Assembly: GCA_022821065.1 (NCBI GenBank)
Contig: JAJEEK010000094.1
Span: forward strand, 49,892-113,891
DNA from: Candidatus Poribacteria bacterium
GTDB taxonomy: Bacteria; Poribacteria; WGA-4E; WGA-3G
Direction: 5' to 3'
DNA: 64,000 bases
The position numbers and the translations under genes were made by a program. This document shows, piece after piece, positions 8,909-17,418 of this stretch; positions within the stretch are counted from its first letter, which is position 1; each line of letters starts with the position of its first letter. The notes under the pieces were generated by a model. That model saw nothing but the letters and a program-made list of their open reading frames with translations, did no database searches and was not told the DNA's origin.

Positions 8909-11734
8909 GTGCCAAGATTAATGAGGAAACATAGCCATCAGAAGAATAGTTGTCAGTTAAGAGAACTCTTGTCACTAATAACTGATAACCGAAAGATTTT
9001 TCGCAGAAAAATCGGACTGAAAACTATTCTGGTTATTTCGCCTGTCTTTATTGTTCTCCTGTTTGTGCTGGCGAACTGGTGTTTTCCACTGCCGAAAACA
9101 CGTCTTCACCCGCCACCGTCTTATATTGTCTTAGACCGGAACGGCGAATGGCTTCGGGCGTTCTTAGCCGATGACAACATGTGGCGATTTAGCCTTCACA
9201 GCAGTGTATCCCCAAAAACGATAGCCGAAACGAAGTGGAGGCGGATTAACGGAGAGCGACTTCACAGCCACGAGAACGCTAACCGAACCGCAAGGAAAGT
9301 TAAAAAAAATCGGGAACCTGTTTTGGCAGAAGGTTTCCGAAAGCCGAAAGCCGATGGCTATTTTGGCGTTTCCCCGTTATTACATCAAGCGATGTTAACG
9401 GCAGAGGATCGTTGGTTCTATTACCACTGTGGGATTAACCCTGTGTCCATCTTAACTGCCCTCTACGACAACATCAAAGCTGGGGAGGTCGTGCGAGGTG
9501 GCTCGACGATTACGATGCAGCTTGCCCGTCTGATGGAGCCGAAAGCGCGGAATATTCCGAACAAATTTATTGAGATGTTCCGCGCGCTCCAACTTGAACT
9601 AACATATTCCAAGTCTGAAATCCTCAACTTTTATTTTACTATGCTTCCGTATGGTGGCAACATTGTCGGAACGGGGGCGGCATCACGGTTTTACTTCAAC
9701 AAACCGCAGCATGCTATTAGTCTCAGTGAAGCAGCCCTGCTTGCTGCTATTCCGAACGCACCGGAACACTTGCGTCCAGATAGGTTTCCAGAAAATGCGC
9801 GGCAGGCTCGAAAAAAGATACTGAACCGACTCCTTGCACATAGACAGATTTCGGAAGAACAGTGGCGTGAAGCATTGCATGAACCGATACCGACAAAACG
9901 GCACGCACTTCCATTTAACGCACCGCATCTCTCACGTCTGTTGGTTAGCGGAAACCGGCGGAACATAGAAACTGCAGCAGATGGCAGGATATACACGACA
10001 ATAGACGCGAAGGTTCAAAAAACCGCTTCGCGCATCCTCAGCGAATATCTGAGTGGGTCGGCTGCCGGGGTTGTAGGTTCACAGTCCCATACTGCAAGTA
10101 CAGGTGCGATCGTCGTTATGGACACGCAAACCCGGCATGTCTTGGCAATGGTAGGCTCACACGATTTCTTTGACCAGCGGGCATCAGGACAGGTAAACGG
10201 AACGCTTGCGCCGCGTTCTCCTGGGTCCACGCTCAAACCTTTTGTCTACGCACTTGCGATTGAACAAGGCTTGATAACACCGGAAACACTACTCTTTGAT
10301 GTCCCCGTTAACTATGCTGGATATGAACCGGTTAATTATGACAGTACATACAACGGCTATGTTCCTGCGCGGCAGGCACTCGCGGCTTCTCTGAACGTCC
10401 CCGCCGTAAATTTGAGTGCGCGCCTGAAAGACGTTACACTGCACGCTTTCCTTAAACAGGCGGGTATCTCTACACTGGCACCAGAAAAGAAGTACGGTCT
10501 CTCTATGGTGCTTGGTGGGTGTGAAGTGAACCTGCTCGAACTGACAACGCTTTACGCGGGGTTGGCAAATATGGGTGAATTTGGAGCTTACCAACTCACA
10601 CTCCGAAGAAATAGCGGTCAGCCGTCAGCAATCAGCAATCAGATAGAGGGCTATGGTTTAACAAACTCCCTCTTTTCCAATAGTTTCCGAAAGCCGAAGG
10701 TTTCCGAAAGCTATCTTGCTGACAGCCGAGAGCCGAGAGCCGAGAGCCATTCCCAACAACGCCTGCTCCGTGAAGAGACAAGTTTCATTATAACGGAGAT
10801 GCTCACGGCATCGCAGCTGCCCGCAAACACTGTCAAAAATCCAGAAGCATTTGAAAGCACGATGAACCTACCGAAGATCGCATGGAAAACCGGGACATCT
10901 TATGGGCATCGGGATGCGTGGTGTATCGGGTATTCACCGAAATTAACAATCGGTGTATGGCTCGGCAATTTCGATGGAAAAGGTGTGCCGATGCTCAGCG
11001 GTGCAGACGCAGCGACACCAATTCTATTCGCGCTTTTCACCGCACTTGCTGGACAAGAGACACATCGTTGGTATACAATGCCTGAACAACTCAAAACGCG
11101 AGAGGTCTGTGCCCTTACCGGTGCCCCGCCTTCACCACATTGTCCGACCCGTAAAAGCGATGTCTACATTCCAGGGGTCTCGCCTGTCAAGGTCTGTTCG
11201 ATTCACAAACGCATTGATATTGATACAGTTACCGGATATAGCCTCTGCTCTCACTGCCGGAATCTTCCGTTGACGCGTGGTAATTCTATCGAACCTATAC
11301 AGGGTCCGCAGCGTCAATCAGACGCATCGATTAACACTGTGAAAACGGAGATATTTGAAGAGTGGCCCGCTGAAGCGGCGACCTGGTTGGCAAAAAACGG
11401 ATTTGCTGTGCCGGTGCTTCCAGAGCATAATCCACTATGTACAGCTCCAATCGCAGGCACTGCCCCGGTTATCCTATCTCCCACAGAAGATACTGTGTAC
11501 TACATACGAGATGGGGTTCCATTATCACAGCAAAAGATACAACTGTCTGCCTCAACCTCTAATCGGACACAGCAGCTTTTCTGGTTTCTGGACGGTGAGT
11601 TGATTTTCAAGGGAAACGCAGAGCAGTCGTACTGGCTTAAACCTGTTAAAGGCGAACATGTCGTTACATGCGTAGATGCCGAGGGACGTTCAACAAGCCG
11701 CGTACTCCATATCTCAGTTTTTGATCAATATTAA
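8909..11734 (+). CDS. pbpC: Penicillin-binding protein 1C, bifunctional glycosyltransferase-transpeptidase
   Basis: Periplasm-facing peptidoglycan synthase of 941 aa. The GTG start at 8909 has AAGGGG 5 nt upstream. Order: cytoplasmic tail (1-38), one membrane anchor (~39-59), GT51 glycosyltransferase domain with catalytic EDRWF (Glu166) and GGSTITMQLAR, then the transpeptidase domain with SxxK at Ser440-Lys443, SLN at 494-496 and KTGT from Lys660, and a C-terminal BiPBP_C-like beta domain (~830-941). All catalytic motifs are intact. It is paired with the alpha-2-macroglobulin upstream, as in many bacteria. Oddly, four stretches match small repeats found elsewhere in the window: the N-terminal tail (8980-9025), 9332-9359, 10619-10640 and 10681-10745. 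All are in frame and lie outside the catalytic motifs, which suggests insertion into tolerant loops. Confidence 0.95.
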   Translation: MPRLMRKHSHQKNSCQLRELLSLITDNRKIFRRKIGLKTILVISPVFIVLLFVLANWCFPLPKTRLHPPPSYIVLDRNGEWLRAFLADDNMWRFSLHSSVSPKTIAETKWRRINGERLHSHENANRTARKVKKNREPVLAEGFRKPKADGYFGVSPLLHQAMLTAEDRWFYYHCGINPVSILTALYDNIKAGEVVRGGSTITMQLARLMEPKARNIPNKFIEMFRALQLELTYSKSEILNFYFTMLPYGGNIVGTGAASRFYFNKPQHAISLSEAALLAAIPNAPEHLRPDRFPENARQARKKILNRLLAHRQISEEQWREALHEPIPTKRHALPFNAPHLSRLLVSGNRRNIETAADGRIYTTIDAKVQKTASRILSEYLSGSAAGVVGSQSHTASTGAIVVMDTQTRHVLAMVGSHDFFDQRASGQVNGTLAPRSPGSTLKPFVYALAIEQGLITPETLLFDVPVNYAGYEPVNYDSTYNGYVPARQALAASLNVPAVNLSARLKDVTLHAFLKQAGISTLAPEKKYGLSMVLGGCEVNLLELTTLYAGLANMGEFGAYQLTLRRNSGQPSAISNQIEGYGLTNSLFSNSFRKPKVSESYLADSREPRAESHSQQRLLREETSFIITEMLTASQLPANTVKNPEAFESTMNLPKIAWKTGTSYGHRDAWCIGYSPKLTIGVWLGNFDGKGVPMLSGADAATPILFALFTALAGQETHRWYTMPEQLKTREVCALTGAPPSPHCPTRKSDVYIPGVSPVKVCSIHKRIDIDTVTGYSLCSHCRNLPLTRGNSIEPIQGPQRQSDASINTVKTEIFEEWPAEAATWLAKNGFAVPVLPEHNPLCTAPIAGTAPVILSPTEDTVYYIRDGVPLSQQKIQLSASTSNRTQQLFWFLDGELIFKGNAEQSYWLKPVKGEHVVTCVDAEGRSTSRVLHISVFDQY
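8980..9025 (+). repeat. Hairpin repeat module inside the pbpC N-terminal tail
   Basis: This 46-nt block, containing gataaccgaaagattttt and a GATTTTT/AAAAATC hairpin and ending ggactgaaaact, matches the intergenic block at 18524-18568 at most positions. Here it encodes part of the cytoplasmic tail just before the membrane anchor. Confidence 0.8.
9332..9359 (+). repeat. In-frame heptamer repeat (GAAAGCC) in pbpC
   Basis: The units ggtttcc, gaaagcc, gaaagcc and gatggct match the reverse complement of 53717-53744 at nearly every base. They encode GFRKPKADGY between the anchor and the GT51 domain. Confidence 0.75.
10619..10745 (+). repeat. Composite heptamer repeats in the pbpC transpeptidase domain
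   Basis: Units cagccgt, cagcaat, cagcaat lie at 10619-10639, tttccga/aagccga units at ~10683-10710, and three gccgaga units at 10725-10745. The right half resembles the reverse complement of 53688-53744, including the bridge atcttgctgacagcc. Both clean triplets are 21 nt and keep the frame. They encode an unconserved loop of about 45 residues between SLN and KTG. Confidence 0.75.
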
Positions 11735-11742
11735 AAGGTTTT

Positions 11743-11955
11743 TTGGACGGCTCAAACGTTGAGGAACTTATTCCGCCCAGTGAAGGCATAAAGGAAGGTA
11801 TTGCACTGGATATTGATGGCAATAAGATGTCCTGGACGGTCTGGAATGCGACGACAAACAAGGTTCAGCGTGCCAATCTTGATGGTTCAAACGTTGAAGA
11901 TGTCGTCACGGACCGTATATTAACTCTCGGCATTGCGGTGTCTATCTCGCCATAG
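11743..11955 (+). pseudogene. Fragment of a YWTD/LDL-receptor-type beta-propeller protein
   Basis: An open stretch of 70 codons directly after pbpC contains two copies of LDGSNVE about 45 residues apart with IALDIDGNKMSWTVW between them. This is the spacing and wording of YWTD propeller repeats (normally KIYWTD...IQRANLDGSN). A full propeller needs six repeats and a signal peptide; fewer than two repeats remain here. The only start is a TTG with a weak AAAAGG upstream. It most likely is the surviving tail of a larger gene and may not be expressed. Confidence 0.55.
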
Positions 11956-12008
11956 GAGCATCGAAAAACGTGGCTGTCTATCCGGTGGATGGACTTTGCC
12001 AACCCATT

Positions 12009-12380
12009 TCATCCGCCTCGGATCGCAGCGATAGTCAAGCATCCCCAACCCATTATAAACGCTAACCCCCCGATGGGTGTAATCGCGCCGAGCCAGCGAA
12101 TGCCGGTGAGGCTCAGCACGTAAAGGCTTCCTGAAAAGATCAAGATACCAGCGAGAAAACACCATCCAGATGCGGTCGTGAGTTGGTTCTGCCATTGCGA
12201 TACTGCCCACGCTGCAGCAATGAGTCCGAGACTGTGGTACATCTGATAGCGGACAGCGATCTCAAATGTTTCAAGCATTTCTGGGGCGAGTTTTGATTTT
12301 AGTGTATGCGCCCCAAACGCGCCAAAAGCAACACCAAGTAGGCTCAAACCTGAACCGAGTGCGAAAAATAGATTTTGCAT
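12009..12380 (-). CDS. DUF423 family small membrane protein
   Basis: A protein of 123 aa with four hydrophobic segments (about 1-20, 45-62, 70-90 and 98-118), containing FGAFGAHTLK and YQMYHSLGL, hallmarks of the DUF423/YgdD family. Length and topology fit the family. Function is unknown; it is an inner-membrane protein. The start codon has a GGAG-containing Shine-Dalgarno (aaggagatatct). It diverges from the EF-G-like gene. Confidence 0.9.
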   Translation of the reverse strand: MQNLFFALGSGLSLLGVAFGAFGAHTLKSKLAPEMLETFEIAVRYQMYHSLGLIAAAWAVSQWQNQLTTASGWCFLAGILIFSGSLYVLSLTGIRWLGAITPIGGLAFIMGWGCLTIAAIRGG

Positions 12381-12598
12381 AGATATCTCCTTCAGGAATT
12401 TATCATCATTATAATCAATTATACCTTAAATCCAGCATCTCTAGTCAGATCTTTTTTCACAGTACCCGCGATACTTCGCTTGTAGGACTCGCATATAGTA
12501 TCCACGCCTCGAAAACGATGCGACACTACCTCATCACAGTTCCCGTTTCATCCACTTCAAAGGCAACGCCAAGCAATCGGTTTCCGAGAAATATTTTC
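12381..12598. other. Intergenic stretch without a supported gene
   Basis: No convincing gene, RNA or repeat is seen between the DUF423 start and the EF-G promoter. Short minus-strand open stretches read somewhat protein-like but have no start or Shine-Dalgarno sequence; they could be the decayed end of an old gene. Confidence 0.4.
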
Positions 12599-12627
12599 TT
12601 GACTTTTTTGTTGCATAATGGTAAGAT
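12599..12627 (+). promoter_or_regulatory. Sigma-70 promoter for the EF-G-like gene
   Basis: TTGACT (12599-12604), a 17-bp spacer and TAAGAT (12622-12627) predict a leader of about 60 nt before the ATG at 12695. Confidence 0.7.
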
Positions 12628-12694
12628 ATAACTTTAACGGCATAGTTCGCTCTATTCCGTATGGTTAACAGTAAAAGGAGAATTATTTGGACGT

Positions 12695-14767
12695 ATGAAA
12701 CAATACAGGACCGACGAGATCCGGAACATTGCTATTATTGCACATTCGGGAGCAGGCAAAACATCGCTCGTTGAAGCGATGCTTTACAACGGTGGTGCCA
12801 TTGAGCGTATGGGTGCCGTTGATAGTGGAACTTCTGCAGCAGACTATGCCGCTGACGAGATAGCACGTAAAACGACTCTCAACTGTTCCGTCTGTATCGC
12901 AGAATGGGAAGGACACAAACTAAATCTAATTGATACCCCGGGGGCAGAGGATTTTTACGGGGACCTCTATAGCGTCCTCCGAATTGCCGACGCTGTCATC
13001 GTTGTCGTCGATGCAACAACGGGTGTCGAAGGCGGCACTGAAAAGGTATGGGAGATCGCGGACATGTATCAGCTCCCCCGTCTCATTTTAATTAATAAAA
13101 TGGACAAAGAGAACGCCAATTTTGAAAACGCGCTTGCAAGCATCGAAGAAATTTTAGAGACCCAGGCAGTTCCGATGCAACTTCCGATTGGGAAAGAGGA
13201 CAATTTCGCGGGTGTCGTTGATGTCATACAGATGGCGGCTTACTTACAACCCGATGGTAATAAGCGAGCCTCAAAAGGGGAAATTCCAGCAGAATTAGAG
13301 GCGCAGGCTGAAGAGACCCGCGAAGCACTCGTTGAAGTCGCAGCAGAAAGTGATGACGAACTCATTGAGAAATTTTTTGAAGGAGAACTCACGGAAGAGG
13401 AAATCCAGAACGGCTTGAAACTCGGTATCTCTGAAAACCAGTTCACCCCTGTGCTCTGCGGTGCAGCATTGAACAATGTCGGCGTGCAACAATTGATGGA
13501 TATGCTCGTGAGCGGTTGCCCGTCGCCAGTCGATGTTGGCGCGGTCAAAAGTGTTGAGGAAGAAGAAGAAACCCGTGAACCCTCACCAGATGCCCCGATG
13601 TCCGCTGTTGTTTTCAAATCGATAGCCGACCCGTTTGCTGGACAATTGAGTTTTTTCCGAGTCTATTCCGGTACATTGCGAGCAGATACGCAAGTCAGTA
13701 ATTCGACGCGCGGACAGGTCGAACGCCTTGGGAAAACGACGTTCATGAACGGTAAGAACCCAATCAGCACGCCACATGTTGAAGCAGGCGATATCGGCGC
13801 ACTCACTAAACTTGCTGCAACGCATACAGGCGATACGCTCTGCGACAGAGACGCATCCATCAAACTTGCAGGTGTTGACTTTCCGAACTCAGTGCTCTCT
13901 TACGCTATCCGTCCGACGCGTGAAGGTGATGATGAAAAGTTAATGACCTCCCTTACACGGATGTCTGAAGAGGATCCAGCGTTTAGGATTGAACGTAACG
14001 ATGTCACTAAACAATTGCTTGTCTCTGGACTCGGCGACTTGCACATCACAGTCAACCGTGAACGGATGGCAGACAAATTCGGCGTTGAAACAGAGGTATC
14101 ACCGCCGAAAATCGCGTATCGGGAAACGATACGTCGGAACGTCCGGAGCGTCCAAGGTCGGCACAAACGCCAATCGGGCGGCAGAGGACAGTTTGGTGAT
14201 GTCTGGATTAATGTTGCTCCGTTGCAACGCGGTGAAGGGTTTGAGTTCGTCAACAACATTGTCGGTGGTTCAATTCCGCGCAACTATATCCCAGCGGTCG
14301 AAAAAGGCATCCGCGAACGGATGGATAGAGGCTTAATTGCCGGTTTCCCTGTCGTTGATGTTCAAATTGATCTTTACGATGGTAAATACCACCCGGTTGA
14401 TTCTTCGGATATGGCGTTCCAGATTGCTGGTTCTCTTGCGTTTTCTGCCGCATCGGAACAAGCTGATCCGGGATTGCTTGAACCGATCATGAACGTTACA
14501 ATTACGGTGCCGGAACAGTTTATGGGTAATATCATCGGCGATCTGAATGGACGACGTGGACAGGTCATGGGTGTTGAACAGATCGGGAAAAAGCAGGTGA
14601 TTCAGGCGAATATTCCACACTCGGAAATGCTTCGGTATTCGGCAGACTTGAAGTCGATGACGAGTGCGCGTGGCACCTTTATCATGGAATTCTCGCACTA
14701 CGAAATCGCACCCGACGATGTGATGCAGAAGGTCATCACTGAGATGAAACAAGAAGAGGAAGAATAG
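12695..14767 (+). CDS. Elongation factor G-like translational GTPase (EF-G2/FusA2 type)
   Basis: A ribosomal GTPase of 690 aa with full EF-G architecture: G domain with P-loop AHSGAGKTS (~17-25), G3 DTPGAEDF and G4 NKMD, a beta-barrel domain II, then domains III, IV (GRGQFGDV) and V (GRRGQVMG). The G3 motif carries Ala where canonical EF-G and EF-Tu have the catalytic His (DTPGH); EF-G2/FusA2-type paralogues also vary here. This suggests a specialised paralogue rather than the main translocase, and the usual str operon neighbours (rpsL, rpsG, tuf) are absent. It is monocistronic, with its own promoter and a strong terminator. The Shine-Dalgarno AAGGAG is 14 nt from the ATG, longer than normal. 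Confidence 0.85.
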   Translation: MKQYRTDEIRNIAIIAHSGAGKTSLVEAMLYNGGAIERMGAVDSGTSAADYAADEIARKTTLNCSVCIAEWEGHKLNLIDTPGAEDFYGDLYSVLRIADAVIVVVDATTGVEGGTEKVWEIADMYQLPRLILINKMDKENANFENALASIEEILETQAVPMQLPIGKEDNFAGVVDVIQMAAYLQPDGNKRASKGEIPAELEAQAEETREALVEVAAESDDELIEKFFEGELTEEEIQNGLKLGISENQFTPVLCGAALNNVGVQQLMDMLVSGCPSPVDVGAVKSVEEEEETREPSPDAPMSAVVFKSIADPFAGQLSFFRVYSGTLRADTQVSNSTRGQVERLGKTTFMNGKNPISTPHVEAGDIGALTKLAATHTGDTLCDRDASIKLAGVDFPNSVLSYAIRPTREGDDEKLMTSLTRMSEEDPAFRIERNDVTKQLLVSGLGDLHITVNRERMADKFGVETEVSPPKIAYRETIRRNVRSVQGRHKRQSGGRGQFGDVWINVAPLQRGEGFEFVNNIVGGSIPRNYIPAVEKGIRERMDRGLIAGFPVVDVQIDLYDGKYHPVDSSDMAFQIAGSLAFSAASEQADPGLLEPIMNVTITVPEQFMGNIIGDLNGRRGQVMGVEQIGKKQVIQANIPHSEMLRYSADLKSMTSARGTFIMEFSHYEIAPDDVMQKVITEMKQEEEE

Positions 14768-14800
14768 TAAACGCTCTAAAACGCGTATACAGAGAGAAAA

Positions 14801-14843
14801 TGAACCCGCTGCTGAATCCGTGTTCGCAGCGGGTTCATTTTTT
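14801..14843 (+). terminator. Rho-independent terminator between convergent genes
   Basis: TGAACCCGCTGC and GCAGCGGGTTCA form a 12-bp GC-rich stem followed by a run of six Ts. It terminates the EF-G-like gene; its A-rich reverse side could also serve the opposing aldehyde dehydrogenase gene. Confidence 0.93.
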
Positions 14844-14869
14844 AAGATGAGTATGCCTAATTTTTCAGA

Positions 14870-16288
14870 TTAACCATCCAAATGGAAGATAGCCATCTTT
14901 AATTCGGTCATCTCTTCTATAGCGTATTTGGGTCCCTCTTTGCCCATTCCGCTCTCTTTGACACCACCGTACGGCATCAAGTCCGCACGCCACTGTGTCC
15001 CCCAGTTCACCATCAGGTTTCCAGATTCGACCTCACGGACGAACTTCATTGCCCAATCGACGTTCTGTGTGAAAATAGCGGCACTCAATCCGTAGTTTGT
15101 ATCGTTAGCGAGTGCGATTGCTTCGTCAATGTCGTTGACGCGCGTTACACCGACAGCCGGTCCGAACACCTCGTCACAGGAGATTTTCATCTCGGGTTTG
15201 ACGTTAGCAAGGATAGCGGGTGTAACGAACTGATCTTGTTTGTCACCACCGGTGAGGAGTTCTGCGCCATCAGAGACAGCTTCCTGAATCCATTCGGCGA
15301 CACGGGTGGCATCGCCTTCTCGGATCATCGGTCCCATCCGTGTGCCTTCTGCGAGTGGGTCGCCGGTGCTGATTTGGGCGACTTCTGCTTGGAATGCATC
15401 CAAGAAATCGCCGTAGATTTTCTCGTGTGCGATAACACGCTGTGTTGAGATACAGACCTGTCCTGCGTTGGAATAACCGGACGCAGCTGCGGCACGTGCG
15501 ACTTTCTCAGGATCGGCATCGGGCATAACAATAAGCGGGGAGTTCGATCCGAGTTCCATCGTGACGCGCTTTAACCCAGCGACCTTACAGATATGTTCGC
15601 CGACATCACGACTGCCGGTAAAAGTAATTTTTCGGACGCGCCGGTCTGCGCAGAGCGTATCCCCGATTTCGCCGCCGGGTCCCGTTACACACTGAATCGC
15701 TTCAGGTGGCGTTCCGGCTTCTAAAAAGAGCTCAACGAGTTTCAAGGCAGAGAGCGGTGTATCCGTCGCAGGTTTGATGATAATTGCGTTACCACCGGCA
15801 ATTGCGGGGCCGGCTTTGTGGCAGACAAGGTGCAATGGAAAGTTAAATGGGCTAATCCCGGCAACGATCCCACACGGCATACGCACCGTGAAACCGAGTC
15901 TATTCTTGACACCGGGTGCACCTTCAAGCGGGATTGTTTCACCGGTTAATCGCTTTGCCTCTTCTGCGGAAAGTGCGATGATTTCGGAAGCGCGTGTGGC
16001 TTCAACCGTTGCCTCTGCTAAGATTTTGCCTTCCTCACGTGTGATAACTTCGGCGAGTTCATCGGCGCGCTCAACCATTAAATCCGCTACTTTCCGTAAG
16101 ATTTCATAGCGTTCGTAGCCGGTCATCCCTGCCATGACCTTCGCGCCGCGTTCTGCGGTCTGAATAGCCGTTTCAACGTCGCTTGCATCCCCTCTGGGGA
16201 CAGTATCAACAACTGAACCGTCAAACGGACTCAGTACGTCAATTTTGTCGGATTTATCAATCCACTCGCCACCTACATGCATTTGCAT
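14870..16288 (-). CDS. NAD(P)-dependent aldehyde dehydrogenase
   Basis: Cytosolic oxidoreductase of 472 aa, the usual length of the ALDH superfamily. The start at 16288 (MQMHVGGEW) is preferred over 16318 because GGAG lies 10 nt upstream and the family begins with exactly this strand. Visible motifs are the NAD-binding FTGSRDVG turn, the catalytic glutamate in MELGSNSP and the nucleophile in AGQVCIST. Wording is closest to GAPN/succinate-semialdehyde/lactaldehyde-type enzymes acting on small aldehydes, but the substrate cannot be fixed. It is not obviously in an operon and converges on the EF-G-like gene. Confidence 0.88.
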   Translation of the reverse strand: MQMHVGGEWIDKSDKIDVLSPFDGSVVDTVPRGDASDVETAIQTAERGAKVMAGMTGYERYEILRKVADLMVERADELAEVITREEGKILAEATVEATRASEIIALSAEEAKRLTGETIPLEGAPGVKNRLGFTVRMPCGIVAGISPFNFPLHLVCHKAGPAIAGGNAIIIKPATDTPLSALKLVELFLEAGTPPEAIQCVTGPGGEIGDTLCADRRVRKITFTGSRDVGEHICKVAGLKRVTMELGSNSPLIVMPDADPEKVARAAAASGYSNAGQVCISTQRVIAHEKIYGDFLDAFQAEVAQISTGDPLAEGTRMGPMIREGDATRVAEWIQEAVSDGAELLTGGDKQDQFVTPAILANVKPEMKISCDEVFGPAVGVTRVNDIDEAIALANDTNYGLSAAIFTQNVDWAMKFVREVESGNLMVNWGTQWRADLMPYGGVKESGMGKEGPKYAIEEMTELKMAIFHLDG

Positions 16289-16374
16289 AATGCGTTTTCT
16301 CCATTTCTGGTTTGACATACAGTTGAAGATAAAAAATAAATTAGGTAATCGTTTTATTCGCCAACGGCGAGAGT

Positions 16375-16541
16375 CGCGAGCACAAGAAACACCGTTTTTG
16401 CTGGGGGTTTTTGCTTGGGTGTTTCTGCGGATTTCTTCAGCAAAAACACTCGCTCCTACAAAAAGAGGTTCCTACAAAAAGAGGTTCCTATGGGAATCGC
16501 GAGCACAAGAAACACCCCAGCAAAAACACTCGCTCCTACAA
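16375..16541. repeat. Composite interspersed repeat with duplicated and inverted parts
   Basis: The block cgcgagcacaagaaacacc occurs at 16375-16393 and 16498-16516, and cagcaaaaacactcgctcct at 16438-16457 and 16518-16537. Between them lie two tandem copies of aaagaggttcctaca-type units. gtttttgctg (16394-16403) pairs perfectly with cagcaaaaac (16438-16447). A degenerate relative of the centre lies at ~60110-60135. No coding function is seen in the surrounding 320 nt. Confidence 0.8.
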
Positions 16542-16607
16542 TAAGGGTAAGAGCCGCTGATATATTACCGAATTAAATTCTTAGACTTCATGTGTGTGCC
16601 GATTATT

Positions 16608-17408
16608 TTACCTTTTTGTTTTTAGCAATGCCCAAGTTGTTGTCGCTTTTCCAGCTGCCTCAACAGCAGCATATCCAGCTAATCCGTTATCGATGACATC
16701 GTTGAGTTCATCTTCAGAGAGCGCCTGGGTAAAAAACCCGACCTCGTCAAAAAGCCCAGTTGCAGCGACATTGCCGGGACGCGCGCCTATCCAGATCGGC
16801 GATTCACTTGTATCCAATGTGCCACCGCTGGGTTCCTCGCCATCCAGTTTCCCATCAATGAACATCTGAACGTTCTTGCCATCATAGATTTTCGCAATGT
16901 GGTGCCACTCACCGTCAGCAATAATGGTTTTACCATCAATGCGTCCGACGTTTCCTTTAACGTGCCACATGAACACAGGATAATCAGCATCGTGAATCCA
17001 TATATCAAGATGTCGGACATTTTCGGGTTCGGGCCAGACATCGCCATTTCGCCAGACGACGTATTGCCAGGAGGCAGCTTCCAACTTTACCCATGCGACA
17101 AACGAGTAAGGATCGGCATTGAAAACGTCGTCGTGATCAACACGGACGTAGCTATTACCTTCACCGGGGAATTCCAAAGCACCACCGAATTTACCGTTAT
17201 TTACCCATTCGAGGGACCCCTTGATTTCACCGTCATGACCACTGACGACATCTTTGACGGTCTTTCCACTGTTGTCATCAAAGAGCCAAGCACTCGCTAA
17301 ACCGAGTTTCGCAGCGTGTGCGGTAGGACAGAACGCCATTACGAGGGTCGCTAAACTAAAAATGATTGTGAAGGCTTGTATTTGACGGAGAGAAATAACT
17401 TTTATCAT
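16608..17408 (-). CDS. Secreted LamG/concanavalin A-like lectin domain protein
   Basis: A protein of 266 aa with a signal peptide (hydrophobic ~13-27, cleavage after AHA near 33) and a single LamG-type jelly-roll domain: LASAWLFDD.SGKTVKDVVSGHDG at the start, FVAWVKLE, a WHHIAKIYDGKNVQMFIDGKLDG strand pair (split here), and IWIGARPG. This is the usual ligand- or glycan-binding fold. The last ~30 residues end in a Lys/Arg tail without a sorting motif. TAAGGAGG lies just before the ATG. It begins 10 nt after the enolase-superfamily gene and is probably cotranscribed. It may bind extracellular polysaccharide. Confidence 0.85.
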   Translation of the reverse strand: MIKVISLRQIQAFTIIFSLATLVMAFCPTAHAAKLGLASAWLFDDNSGKTVKDVVSGHDGEIKGSLEWVNNGKFGGALEFPGEGNSYVRVDHDDVFNADPYSFVAWVKLEAASWQYVVWRNGDVWPEPENVRHLDIWIHDADYPVFMWHVKGNVGRIDGKTIIADGEWHHIAKIYDGKNVQMFIDGKLDGEEPSGGTLDTSESPIWIGARPGNVAATGLFDEVGFFTQALSEDELNDVIDNGLAGYAAVEAAGKATTTWALLKTKR

Positions 17409-17418
17409 TTAATCCTCC

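Noticed and set aside
12421..12598. Minus-strand protein-like stretches (KIFLGNRLLGVAFEVDE)
   Set aside because: No start, no Shine-Dalgarno and too short to place in a family; kept only as a possible decayed gene.
12687..12698. TTG start for the EF-G-like gene nearer the Shine-Dalgarno
   Set aside because: It reads into a stop after three codons (TTG GAC GTA TGA), so the ATG at 12695 is the start.
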